This document shows, piece after piece, positions 8,744 to 17,066 of a stretch of DNA of 64,000 bases. Position numbers and translations under genes: made by a program. The stretch comes from Sphingomonadales bacterium (lineage in GTDB: Bacteria; Pseudomonadota; Alphaproteobacteria; Sphingomonadales; Sphingomonadaceae): assembly GCA_018334165.1 (NCBI GenBank), contig JAGXTB010000072.1, forward strand, positions 1-64,000, read 5' to 3'. Position 1 is the first letter of the stretch. Every line of letters starts with the position of its first letter. The notes beneath the pieces were generated by a model. The model was not told where the DNA came from, did no database searches, and saw nothing but the letters and a program-made list of their open reading frames with translations.

Positions 8744-9477
8744 ACGACGCAATCCCCGTGTTGGACAAAGGCTTCGTTCGCCTTGAGAAGCACAGCGGCG
8801 AGGACCCAAGCGTTGTCCGTGCGGCACGCGTCAGCTACGGATCGAAGTCCAAGACGGCGGAGGCCGATCGCAAGCTCATCCGCTACATGCTCGAGCACGA
8901 GCACGGGACGCCGTTCGAGCACAACCTGTTCACCTTCCACGTCAAGGCCCCGATCTTCGTTTTCCGCCAATGGCACCGGACCCGGATCGGCATCAGCTAC
9001 AACGAACTGTCGGCGCGCTATGCCGAGATGAAGGACGAGTTCTACTTTCCAAAGAAATGGCGCAAGCAGGACGTAAAGGATAAGCAGAACAGCATCGCCG
9101 GCGACCTGCCGCACGCCGCCCTGACGCGAGACATGCGCGCCGGGTGCAAGGAGCAGATGGCGCGTTACCGCCGCGCGCTGAAGGCCGGCGCCGCCCGCGA
9201 GATGGCCCGCTTCCACCTGCCCGTCAACCTCTACAGCGAGATGTATTTCACCTGCAACGCGCGCTCGCTCATGGCATTTATAAAGCTCCGCTCCGAACAC
9301 CACGCCCAATGGGAGACGCGCCAGTACAGCAACGCGCTCTGGACATTGTTCGCCAAGACGATGCCATGGACGGCCGAGGCATTCCTCGGCACGCTCCCGC
9401 TGGCACGCTACCAGTCCATGGACGGCCTCGCCGGCCCCAACCTCGACTCGATCCCCAAGGCCTCCCGTGCCGCATAA
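8740..9477 (+). CDS. thyX: flavin-dependent thymidylate synthase ThyX
   Basis: HEHGTPFEHNLFTFHVKAPIFVFRQWHRTRIGISYNELSARY. Confidence 0.9.
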   Translation: MNDAIPVLDKGFVRLEKHSGEDPSVVRAARVSYGSKSKTAEADRKLIRYMLEHEHGTPFEHNLFTFHVKAPIFVFRQWHRTRIGISYNELSARYAEMKDEFYFPKKWRKQDVKDKQNSIAGDLPHAALTRDMRAGCKEQMARYRRALKAGAAREMARFHLPVNLYSEMYFTCNARSLMAFIKLRSEHHAQWETRQYSNALWTLFAKTMPWTAEAFLGTLPLARYQSMDGLAGPNLDSIPKASRAA

Positions 9478-10066
9478 GAAGTTACCCACCGCACCCGACG
9501 GCGGAGGCCTGCGCTTCAACACAGGTAAGCTCCGCGTGGACTTGGTCCCATCTGACGTGATCGAAGCTCTGGCGGGCGTCCTGGGCCACGCCTGCACCGA
9601 GCGCGTCCCGCCATACCCGCCCCGCAACTGGGAGCGCGGCATGAAGTGGAGCGACGTCGTGGCGTCACTCGAGCGCCACCTGCTCGACGTTAAGCTCGGG
9701 CGGATGATCGACCCGTCGGGCACGAAACAGCGGTCGACCGCCCTGTTGCTTTGCAACGCCGTGTTCTTGTGCGCCTACGACATCCGCGGCATGCACCACC
9801 TAGACGATTTGGAGCCGTACGCACGATCCGCGCGTAACAAAAAAGGAGACCCCCATGAAACGCCTCGTCCTCGTCGCCGTCGTCGCCTCCGTCGCCGCTT
9901 GCTCCAGCGCGCCCGTAAAGGCCCCGCTGGCCGTCGGCTGCGGCCCGACCCAGTACACGCGTCAGATAAACGCCGCCTCGTCGGCGGTCATCAACATGTG
10001 CTTCCTCGCGGACGGCAGCGTCAAGTGGACCGACGGCGAGGCCGTCCCCGTCGCCCCGCAGATTAA
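9467..10066 (+). CDS. DUF5664-type dATP/dGTP diphosphohydrolase N-terminal domain protein
   Basis: GLRFNTGKLRVDLVPSDVIEALAGVLGHACTERVPPYPPRNWERGMKWSDVVASLERHLLDVKLG; Arg/Pro-rich tail overlaps the next gene in another frame. Confidence 0.65.
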   Translation: MPHKKLPTAPDGGGLRFNTGKLRVDLVPSDVIEALAGVLGHACTERVPPYPPRNWERGMKWSDVVASLERHLLDVKLGRMIDPSGTKQRSTALLLCNAVFLCAYDIRGMHHLDDLEPYARSARNKKGDPHETPRPRRRRRLRRRLLQRARKGPAGRRLRPDPVHASDKRRLVGGHQHVLPRGRQRQVDRRRGRPRRPAD

Positions 10067-10103
10067 ACCGAAGAAGACCGCCACTGCTACGAACAAGAAA
10101 TAG
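9855..10103 (+). CDS. small putative lipoprotein
   Basis: MKRLVLVAVVASVAACSS signal peptide with lipobox; SD AAAGGAG. Confidence 0.7.
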   Translation: MKRLVLVAVVASVAACSSAPVKAPLAVGCGPTQYTRQINAASSAVINMCFLADGSVKWTDGEAVPVAPQIKPKKTATATNKK

Positions 10104-10112
10104 CCTGCGGCA

Positions 10113-10934
10113 ATGGCCTCTCCGCAAACCGAAAACGGCTACTTCAAAGTCGCCAACGAACTAGCCGACGCGATATTCCTTTTCCCATTCAGCGGCCCGC
10201 AGTTGCGGCTCGTGATTTGGGTAATGCGATACTCCTACGGCTGGCGGCGTAAGGAAACGCAGTCCATCACTCTCGACGGATTGACGTCGATCACCACCAT
10301 CCCGCGTTCCACCCTCAGTTGGACGATTCAGCAACTGGTGGGCAGCGGCGTACTGGTGCGGAGCAAGGACTTGACCTACCGCCTCAACAAGAACTACGAG
10401 GAGTGGATCGTGACCGGATCCGACATGCTACCGCTTAGGTCCAACCCATTGGATATCCAACCCATTGGAATAGATTCCAACCCATTGGACCTACAGCGTC
10501 CCCCTATAAGGAACTTAAAGACAATTAGTAAAGACAAAGGTGGACACGAACGCCCAACGGCTATTTTCAGCCCCCCCTCTCTTTCAGCGGTCAAAGCTTA
10601 CTGCACGGAACGGAAAAGCGTGGTGGACCCCGACAAGTTCTTCCACCACTTCGAGGCGAACGGCTGGTACATGGGCCGCACGAAGATGACCAACTGGAAG
10701 TCCGCCGTCTGCTACTGGGAGCGCACGCAGTACCCCGGCAACGGCCGCACCGCAGTCCTCGATGGAAAGGTCTGTCCGATCTGCGACAAGAACCAGATGG
10801 AGAAGGGCGCGACCGTCTGCGTATCCTGCGCCCGATGCAAGAAGTGCGGCGAGAGTACCCCCAACTTAAAGATCGGCAAGCGGCCGGACGGGACCAAGAC
10901 GGCTTGGTGCCTCCGCTGCGTTAAAAACAAATGA
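10113..10934 (+). CDS. phage replication protein O-like initiator with C-terminal zinc ribbon
   Basis: ENGYFKVANELADAIFLFPFSGPQLRLVIWVMRYSYGWRRKETQSITLDGLTSITTIPRSTLSWTIQQLVGSGVLV matches lambda-O N-terminal pattern; iterons inside the gene; C-terminal Cys clusters. Confidence 0.85.
   Translation: MASPQTENGYFKVANELADAIFLFPFSGPQLRLVIWVMRYSYGWRRKETQSITLDGLTSITTIPRSTLSWTIQQLVGSGVLVRSKDLTYRLNKNYEEWIVTGSDMLPLRSNPLDIQPIGIDSNPLDLQRPPIRNLKTISKDKGGHERPTAIFSPPSLSAVKAYCTERKSVVDPDKFFHHFEANGWYMGRTKMTNWKSAVCYWERTQYPGNGRTAVLDGKVCPICDKNQMEKGATVCVSCARCKKCGESTPNLKIGKRPDGTKTAWCLRCVKNK
10440..10536 (+). repeat. putative replication origin oriA: three TCCAACCCATTGGA iterons plus 37-bp AT-rich element
   Basis: Iterons 10440-10453, 10456-10469, 10476-10489; CCCCCTATAAGGAACTTAAAGACAATTAGTAAAGACA at 10500-10536. 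Confidence 0.75.
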
Positions 10935-11248
10935 CGGACAGGAGACGACACGCCATGACCCACCGACAAGAAGTACTCAAGGACGTCCTGCCGCCGCTCA
11001 CGCCCCTGCAGGAAGCCGCTCGGATCTACCTCGAAGCGGAGCAGGAGGCCGCGAACCTGAAGACGCGCGCCGGCAAGCGCAAGGAGGAGATGATCACGAT
11101 GGCGAACAGGATCGGCGAGGACTTCGTCAAGGTCCGCGACGAGGACGGATTCATGCACACGTTCGCCTTCGAGAGCAAAGCGGCCGTCCGCCACAGCAAA
11201 CTGCTCGACGTGAAGGTCGTCAAGCACGACAGCGCCGCCGACGCCTAA
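10931..11248 (+). CDS. hypothetical protein
   Basis: ORF in operon context. Confidence 0.6.
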   Translation: MTDRRRHAMTHRQEVLKDVLPPLTPLQEAARIYLEAEQEAANLKTRAGKRKEEMITMANRIGEDFVKVRDEDGFMHTFAFESKAAVRHSKLLDVKVVKHDSAADA

Positions 11249-11254
11249 AGCGAC

Positions 11255-11611
11255 ATGAAGTTGACCATCCACGTGAAGCCGCTGTCGATCAACGACGCGT
11301 ACCGCGGCGCCCACTACCCGACGAAGGAAAAGACGCAGTACGAGACGGCCCTGCGCTACGCGCTTCCGAACGTGCGCGTGGCGCCGGGCCCGTACTACCG
11401 GATCGCCTTCGACTTCCACCTGGTCAACTTCGCGCTCACGGACTACGACAATCTCATCAAGATCACGCAGGACTGCCTCGTCAAGCGCGGCATTATGACC
11501 GACGACCGCCTGATAGTCGACGCACGTATCCGTAAGTTTAAAGCCGACAAGGACCGCATCGAGATCGACCTGCAGCCCGCCGCCGACGCTTTGGAGCCAA
11601 ACCTAATATGA
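11255..11611 (+). CDS. rusA: RusA-family Holliday junction resolvase
   Basis: LTDYDNLIKITQDCLVKRGIMTDDRLI. Confidence 0.85.
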   Translation: MKLTIHVKPLSINDAYRGAHYPTKEKTQYETALRYALPNVRVAPGPYYRIAFDFHLVNFALTDYDNLIKITQDCLVKRGIMTDDRLIVDARIRKFKADKDRIEIDLQPAADALEPNLI

Positions 11612-13050
11612 AAAATGAAGCCCCCGAAACCGTCCAGGCCATACGCGCCAAAGCGGCACCGTACAACCCACGCACGATCACGCCGGCGCAGGAAAAGATG
11701 TTGGCCGCAGCCATGACCGAGTTCGGCGATCTTGGCGGTCTGGTGGTCAACGTCAAGACCGGCCGCGTTGTTGGCGGCCACCAGCGGCTGAAGCAGCTCG
11801 ATCCGTCCTGGCCTGTCGTTAAAAAATCCTACACGGACAAGACCGGAACCGTCGCGCTAGGCTACGTCGAAACGCCCCGAGGCCGGTGGGCATACCGCGA
11901 GGTCGACTGGCCCGAGGCCAAGGAAAAGGCGGCGAACATCGCGGCGAACAAGCACGGCGGCGCGTTCGACATTCCGAAGCTCAAGGACATCCTTGTTGAA
12001 ATTCAGGCCGCCGAGATACCGCTCGAGCTCACCGGATTCGACGCCGACGACCTGGCCGAGATGCTCGCCGAGGAAGGCGCGGCGATTCCGGAGAACGTGG
12101 ACGACTTACCCCCCCCCATGGCGCAATCTAAGACCAAGCGCGGCGACGTCTGGATATGCGGCGACCACCGGGTCATGTGCGGCGACAGCACGAGCGCCGC
12201 CGACATCTCACGCCTGATGGGAGACGACCGGGCCGCGCTATACTTCTCCGACCCGCCATACGGCGTGTCCTACGAGGGCGGAGGCTTCGACGTGATCAAG
12301 GGCGACCACAAGCGCGACGACGACCTCTACAACCTGGTCACCGGCGCGCTGAAGCAGGCCGTCGCCCACACGACGCCCGGCGCCGCCTTCTACATCTGGC
12401 ACGCCAGCAGCACGCGCCGCGAGTTCGAGGACGCCATGCGCGACGCCGGCCTAATCGAGAAGCAGTACCTGATCTGGGTTAAGAACTCGATCGTCCTCGG
12501 CCACGCCGACTACCACTGGACCCACGAGCCGTGCTTCTACGCCGGCAAGGAAGGCCAGAAGGTCGCCTTTCACGGCGACCGCACCCAGTCGACCGTCTGG
12601 CGCGCCACGCTCAAGAAGCGGGACGGCCTGGCGACCACCCTCGGCCAAGCCCTCCTGCTGACCGACGGCAAGGGCGGGCAGATCGCTTTGACCCCGCGCA
12701 TGCCCAAGGGCAAGAAAACACGCACGGCGAGGCTCGTAGAGGGCCAGACGATGCGGATCGAGATACCCAGCAACAGTGTGGACGTTCTCGAGGTCGGCCG
12801 CGACCTGGACGGCTACAAGCATCCGACCCAGAAGCCGGTAGCCCTGTCGATGGTGGCGATCGCCAACAGCACGAAGCCGGGCGAGATCGTCCTCGACACG
12901 TTCAGCGGAAGCGGATCCACCCTGCTCGGGTGCGAGGCGACCGGCCGGCGCGGCCGGGTGATGGACCTCGACCCCACGTACGCCTGGGTTGCGGTGGAGC
13001 GGTGGCAGGACCTGACGGGCCGCAAAGCGTTTGTCGAAAAAGGAGCTTAA
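11608..13050 (+). CDS. ParB-like nuclease domain fused to N4/N6 DNA methyltransferase
   Basis: N-terminal VVNVKTGRVVGGHQRLKQL; FSDPPYGVSYEG; VLDTFSGSGSTLLGCEATGRRGRVMDLDP. Confidence 0.9.
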   Translation: MKNEAPETVQAIRAKAAPYNPRTITPAQEKMLAAAMTEFGDLGGLVVNVKTGRVVGGHQRLKQLDPSWPVVKKSYTDKTGTVALGYVETPRGRWAYREVDWPEAKEKAANIAANKHGGAFDIPKLKDILVEIQAAEIPLELTGFDADDLAEMLAEEGAAIPENVDDLPPPMAQSKTKRGDVWICGDHRVMCGDSTSAADISRLMGDDRAALYFSDPPYGVSYEGGGFDVIKGDHKRDDDLYNLVTGALKQAVAHTTPGAAFYIWHASSTRREFEDAMRDAGLIEKQYLIWVKNSIVLGHADYHWTHEPCFYAGKEGQKVAFHGDRTQSTVWRATLKKRDGLATTLGQALLLTDGKGGQIALTPRMPKGKKTRTARLVEGQTMRIEIPSNSVDVLEVGRDLDGYKHPTQKPVALSMVAIANSTKPGEIVLDTFSGSGSTLLGCEATGRRGRVMDLDPTYAWVAVERWQDLTGRKAFVEKGA

Positions 13051-13572
13051 ATGCGATACGCCGCCGAAACCAGCGTCAGCAGCGAGAAGTCCAAAGGCGA
13101 GATCGAGGCCACGCTTCGACGCTACGGCGCCGACCAGTTTGGATCGATGTGGGAGGACGGCCGCGCGGCTATTCAATTTAGAATAAAGAGCAAGATGGTC
13201 CGATTCAACCTCCCGTTGCCCGACCAGCGCGACGACGAGTTCGCCAAGGGCGGGTGCATCCGGGCCGGGTGGCACGACGAGGACCCGACGCACCTGTCCC
13301 ACTCGCGCGGGTGCTTCGCGCCGCGGCCGCCGGAAGTTTCCGCGCGACTCTGGGAGCAGGCCTGCCGACAACGGTGGCGCGCGCTGGCGCTGGCGATCAA
13401 AGCCAAGCTCGAGGCCGTCGAGTGCGGCATCACGACGTTCGAGGAGGAGTTTCTTAGCCACCTCGTGGTACCAGGCCAGAAGGGAAAGACCGTAGGCCAG
13501 ATGATTATAAGCCAAATCGAAAGCGCCTACGTAACCGGGAAGACACCGTCGCTGGGCTGGGAGGAGAAGTAG
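13051..13572 (+). CDS. conserved phage hypothetical protein
   Basis: MRYAAETSVSSEKSKGEIEATLRRYGADQFGSMWEDGRAAIQFRIKSKMVRFNLPLP. Confidence 0.7.
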   Translation: MRYAAETSVSSEKSKGEIEATLRRYGADQFGSMWEDGRAAIQFRIKSKMVRFNLPLPDQRDDEFAKGGCIRAGWHDEDPTHLSHSRGCFAPRPPEVSARLWEQACRQRWRALALAIKAKLEAVECGITTFEEEFLSHLVVPGQKGKTVGQMIISQIESAYVTGKTPSLGWEEK

Positions 13573-14553
13573 ATGGACCGCACGAAAATCGAATGGACAG
13601 ATGCGACGTGGAACCCGCTCCGTGGTTGCTCGCGCGTGAGCGAGGGGTGCCGCAACTGCTACGCCGAGCGCGTGGCCGCGCGATTCATCGGCAAAGGACA
13701 GGCATACGAAGGCTTGGCCTATCGCCACTACGAGAACGACACCGTGGCCAACACGATCGACTATGAACCGCGTTGGACCGGTGAGGTTCGACTTATTCGA
13801 GAAGCGATGGATCAGCCGCTAAAATGGAAACGTCCTAGAAAAATCTTCGTGAACAGCATGAGCGATCTGTTCCATGAGAAGGTAAGCGACGGCGTGATCT
13901 GGCAAATATTCAACGTGATGCGCCGCGCGCATTGGCACACGTTTCAGGTGCTCACAAAAAGACCTGAGAGAATGCTGAGATGGTTCCAAGAGATTGATCG
14001 TGGGACACTACGAGACCGAGACTTCCAGTGGCCGCTTCCAAACGTCTGGCTCGGCGTCAGCGTCGAGACGCAGGGAAATGCCGACAAGAGGATCCCGCTC
14101 CTGCTACGAACGCCGGCCGCCGTACGTTGGATCAGCGCCGAGCCGCTGCTTGGGCCTTTAGACATCTCGCAGTTTACGCCCGGCGGATGGGGTTGCTCCG
14201 GATGCGGATACCGAGAGAGAGGGAGCGTCGGTCGATGTTACGGCTACTGCCAGGACCCGAGCGGCAGGTCCTGCGATGCGGTGCCGTGTCCGCGGTGCGG
14301 CAAGCGCCACTACTGGACCGGCAGCGTGGCGTCAATCAAATGGGTTGTGGCCGGCGGCGAGAGTGGGCCAGGAGCTAGGCCGATGGACGTAGCGTGGGCC
14401 TGGGAGCTCAAGGACCAGTGCAATAAAACCAACGTGCCGTTTCTGTTCAAGCAGTGGGGGGAATACGGCGAGAACGGAAGGAAGGTAGGTAAAAAAGTTG
14501 CTGGCCGTCTTCTGCTTGGAAAAACCTACGACGAATACCCGGTGCCAGCGTGA
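13573..14553 (+). CDS. phage Gp37/Gp68 family (DUF5131) protein with Cys-rich insertion
   Basis: MDRTKIEWTDATWNPLRGCSRVSEGCRNCYAERVAARF...KIFVNSMSDLFH...VLTKRPERM. Confidence 0.9.
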   Translation: MDRTKIEWTDATWNPLRGCSRVSEGCRNCYAERVAARFIGKGQAYEGLAYRHYENDTVANTIDYEPRWTGEVRLIREAMDQPLKWKRPRKIFVNSMSDLFHEKVSDGVIWQIFNVMRRAHWHTFQVLTKRPERMLRWFQEIDRGTLRDRDFQWPLPNVWLGVSVETQGNADKRIPLLLRTPAAVRWISAEPLLGPLDISQFTPGGWGCSGCGYRERGSVGRCYGYCQDPSGRSCDAVPCPRCGKRHYWTGSVASIKWVVAGGESGPGARPMDVAWAWELKDQCNKTNVPFLFKQWGEYGENGRKVGKKVAGRLLLGKTYDEYPVPA

Positions 14554-14720
14554 TGAGCCTGCTCGCCTACATAGCTATTTTATTTTGGTTCCTTAGCGCC
14601 ACATCTGCGCCCGGAAATCAAGGCAAGGCGGAAATAAAAACGTCTGGACACACGGTCATGGCCATCTGGGATTTCTTGATAGTCCTGGCGCTATGCGGGC
14701 GAGTGTTAGGGTGGTGGTGA
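14553..14720 (+). CDS. small membrane protein (55 aa)
   Basis: MSLLAYIAILFWFLSATSAP...VMAIWDFLIVLALCGRVLGWW; ATGA overlap with the upstream stop. Confidence 0.5.
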   Translation: MSLLAYIAILFWFLSATSAPGNQGKAEIKTSGHTVMAIWDFLIVLALCGRVLGWW

Positions 14721-14726
14721 CGCATC

Positions 14727-15536
14727 ATGCAGCAGGACATGAAGCAACGCGCCGAGAATGGCCTGCGCGACTACCTGATCTATCTGCGCGACAAGGGCGA
14801 TGCCTCAGAATCGTATGCGGTCAAGCGAACATTCATGGAGCGATCGTCAGCCCGTGGCAACTGCGGCCCGCACAAGGCTCGAGGCGACTTCGGTACCATG
14901 GATGGAATTGGAGCCGATACAGCGCGTTCTCGTCGATCAGTGGACCTCTGGGAGAAGCGCAAGCTGAACTCGTGGCGTGCCGGGGGTCGCTTGACGGCAA
15001 GCGGCCTGCTGAGAGTGTCCACGCGTCTGGCAAAGCCGTGGACGTTGGAGCAGGTGGCGAAGGCGGCGCCCGAGGCGAACTTCTGGGACCACCTGGCCGC
15101 GCTCATAATTTTAGACGGAGTCGTGAGGAGGAGATTCATGGACTCGCTTAAAAACATTCGAGAGGTCGTCGAGGGAATAGCGGACGAACGCCTTCAGCGG
15201 TCGCTGCTTGATCCAAACAACTCTGGCCCGATTCGGTCCCTGATCCGCGAAGAAATCGGCCACATGTTTGGAGAGTTGCTCGGCGTGATTCAACGCAAGG
15301 TTCCGCAGCAGGAGCCATCCGTCATGAGTCGCGGCCAACGCAAGTGCTCGCGTTGCGGCGTCCTGGGCCACACCGCCAAGACGTGTCAGGCCAGAGGTCC
15401 CGTGGCACCCGACAAGTGGGCTTGCATGAAATGCTCGGACAAGGAGGGGCGCACCCTGGACAACCCTGTTACCCATGAGGTCCGATCGGAAGAGTTCCAC
15501 GATAAAGACGACGAGACGCAAATTCAAGGAGAGTAG
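14727..15536 (+). CDS. zinc-knuckle (CCHC) containing hypothetical protein
   Basis: KCSRCGVLGHTAKTCQARG is CX2CX4HX4C. Confidence 0.55.
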   Translation: MQQDMKQRAENGLRDYLIYLRDKGDASESYAVKRTFMERSSARGNCGPHKARGDFGTMDGIGADTARSRRSVDLWEKRKLNSWRAGGRLTASGLLRVSTRLAKPWTLEQVAKAAPEANFWDHLAALIILDGVVRRRFMDSLKNIREVVEGIADERLQRSLLDPNNSGPIRSLIREEIGHMFGELLGVIQRKVPQQEPSVMSRGQRKCSRCGVLGHTAKTCQARGPVAPDKWACMKCSDKEGRTLDNPVTHEVRSEEFHDKDDETQIQGE

Positions 15537-15537
15537 A

Positions 15538-15879
15538 ATGAACTACCGAGAAGAAGTCTTACGAAACTGTCCCAACTTCAGCACCGACACGTTGATGCAG
15601 AAGTTGAGCCTGAGCGGACTCGGCGTCGCAGGCGAGGCCGGTGAAGTTGCCGACATCATAAAGAAGGTCCTGCACCACGAAGTGCCGATCATGTCGGTGC
15701 GAGAAAAGCTGATCAAAGAGATGGGCGACGTCCACTGGTACCTCGAATATCTCGCAGCGACGCTCGGAACGACGACCGAAGAAGTGCAACGTCTGAACGT
15801 GGAGAAGCTCCGCGCCCGACATCCGAACGGATGGACGCCTGCTTCGCAACAGGCGAAGGCCGACGAGGCTCTGCGCTAG
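15538..15879 (+). CDS. MazG-like nucleotide pyrophosphohydrolase
   Basis: LSGLGVAGEAGEVADIIKKVLHH...KLIKEMGDVHWYLEYLAATLG. Confidence 0.85.
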   Translation: MNYREEVLRNCPNFSTDTLMQKLSLSGLGVAGEAGEVADIIKKVLHHEVPIMSVREKLIKEMGDVHWYLEYLAATLGTTTEEVQRLNVEKLRARHPNGWTPASQQAKADEALR

Positions 15880-16006
15880 TGAAAAGCTCTAACCGGCGGC
15901 CGGTCGCGCAAGCGCCGGCGGTGGAACGCTCCGGGGTCCGCTCCTGCTTCGACAGGATCGGCTCGCCTCGACAAGGACTCCACGCCGCGATCCAGTTGGG
16001 CGTAGC

Positions 16007-16027
16007 GTCCGCGCTGATACCGCGGAC
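16007..16027 (+). terminator. hairpin upstream of P4
   Basis: GTCCGCG-ctgatac-CGCGGAC; a T-run occurs downstream near 16047-16055. Confidence 0.4.
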
Positions 16028-16067
16028 CTGGATTGTCGCCGGGTATTATTTTTGTTGAAAATATATG

Positions 16068-16096
16068 TTGACAAACGCAACGGCACATGCCAAAAT
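16068..16096 (+). promoter_or_regulatory. early-type promoter P4 with CGGC-N4-GCC dyad
   Basis: TTGACA-N17(AACGCAACGGCACATGC)-CAAAAT. Confidence 0.6.
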
Positions 16097-16163
16097 CAAA
16101 ACGCACCTGGACCGAGGCCAGAAACGGTCGGACCTAAGACGCAGAACGCAAAGGAGCCGAACA

Positions 16164-16418
16164 ATGTCCGACGTCGAATCCGCACCGAAGATGTGCCTAA
16201 GATGCGCCCGTCGCGCGTTGGCTAAACTTCCCGCCAAGCCCTGCGGCGCCTGCCCGTTGCTCAACGTAGATCGCCTGGCCCAGGTTCGCGCCAACGCCGC
16301 GCGCCCGTCGCCCCTGCAACGGTTCACATTCGCCTCGGCCGAAGCCAACGCGGCTCAGGTGGAGCCTCTGGCGTATGGCGAGCAACACCGCCTGACGTCG
16401 TGGGAGCGCGGCGAGTGA
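16164..16418 (+). CDS. small Cys-containing hypothetical protein
   Basis: MSDVESAPKMCLRCARRALAKLPAKPCGACPLLN; SD AAGGAG. Confidence 0.6.
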   Translation: MSDVESAPKMCLRCARRALAKLPAKPCGACPLLNVDRLAQVRANAARPSPLQRFTFASAEANAAQVEPLAYGEQHRLTSWERGE

Positions 16419-16609
16419 AGTGCATGACCTACGTAGAAAAGCGCATGTACGGCCGCCCCGGCCCCTGCGAGTACCCGCGCGGCGTCAAGGTCGTCCGTTG
16501 GGCCCCGACGCCGATGACCACGAAGGTCATCAAAGGCCTCTGCGCCGCGCACAAGAAGGTCCTCGACGCAGGTCGGCGCATAAAGCTGGTCGACGGCACG
16601 ATCCTATGA
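16415..16609 (+). CDS. small hypothetical protein
   Basis: GTG start coupled to the upstream stop. Confidence 0.5.
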   Translation: MKCMTYVEKRMYGRPGPCEYPRGVKVVRWAPTPMTTKVIKGLCAAHKKVLDAGRRIKLVDGTIL

Positions 16610-16815
16610 GCGACACGCGCGAAGACTTAGCGATTAACAAAATCGCCGAGCAGGCGCGCCTGCACCGCGACCCGTTCCCGTGCGACTCCTTTCGCGCGAT
16701 GTCGGAGAGCATCCCGCTCTGCGACCGATGCGGTTGGGACGTCGGGCCGCACCTCGACCAGATACACGACGAAGCGCTCGAGATGGACGCCGAGCGCCGC
16801 GAGGACCCATCATGA
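16606..16815 (+). CDS. small hypothetical protein
   Basis: MSDTREDLAINKIAEQARLHRDPFPCDSFRAMSESIPLCDRCGWDVGPHLDQIHDEALEMDAERREDPS; 4-nt overlap. Confidence 0.6.
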   Translation: MSDTREDLAINKIAEQARLHRDPFPCDSFRAMSESIPLCDRCGWDVGPHLDQIHDEALEMDAERREDPS

Positions 16816-17066
16816 TCCAAGAGCAAGACGACGACGTCATCCAGATCGGCAAGTTGCGCCGTCCCGGTCGTCCGGCCGCGTCCGTGACCTACGACCCCGG
16901 CTACGGCATGCGCGTCGACGGTGAAGGCGCTCCGCCCGACGCCGAGCAGGCCGCGCGGTGGGTCAAGGCTTCCGGCGGCTGGTTGCGCCTGCGCGGCGAC
17001 GTACGACGGCTGGCCAAGGCTCATCCCGAGGTTGCCTACTTCCTAAAGGCGGTGCGCCGGCGATGA
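16812..17066 (+). CDS. small hypothetical protein
   Basis: ATG 16812, overlaps neighbours. Confidence 0.55.
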   Translation: MIQEQDDDVIQIGKLRRPGRPAASVTYDPGYGMRVDGEGAPPDAEQAARWVKASGGWLRLRGDVRRLAKAHPEVAYFLKAVRRR

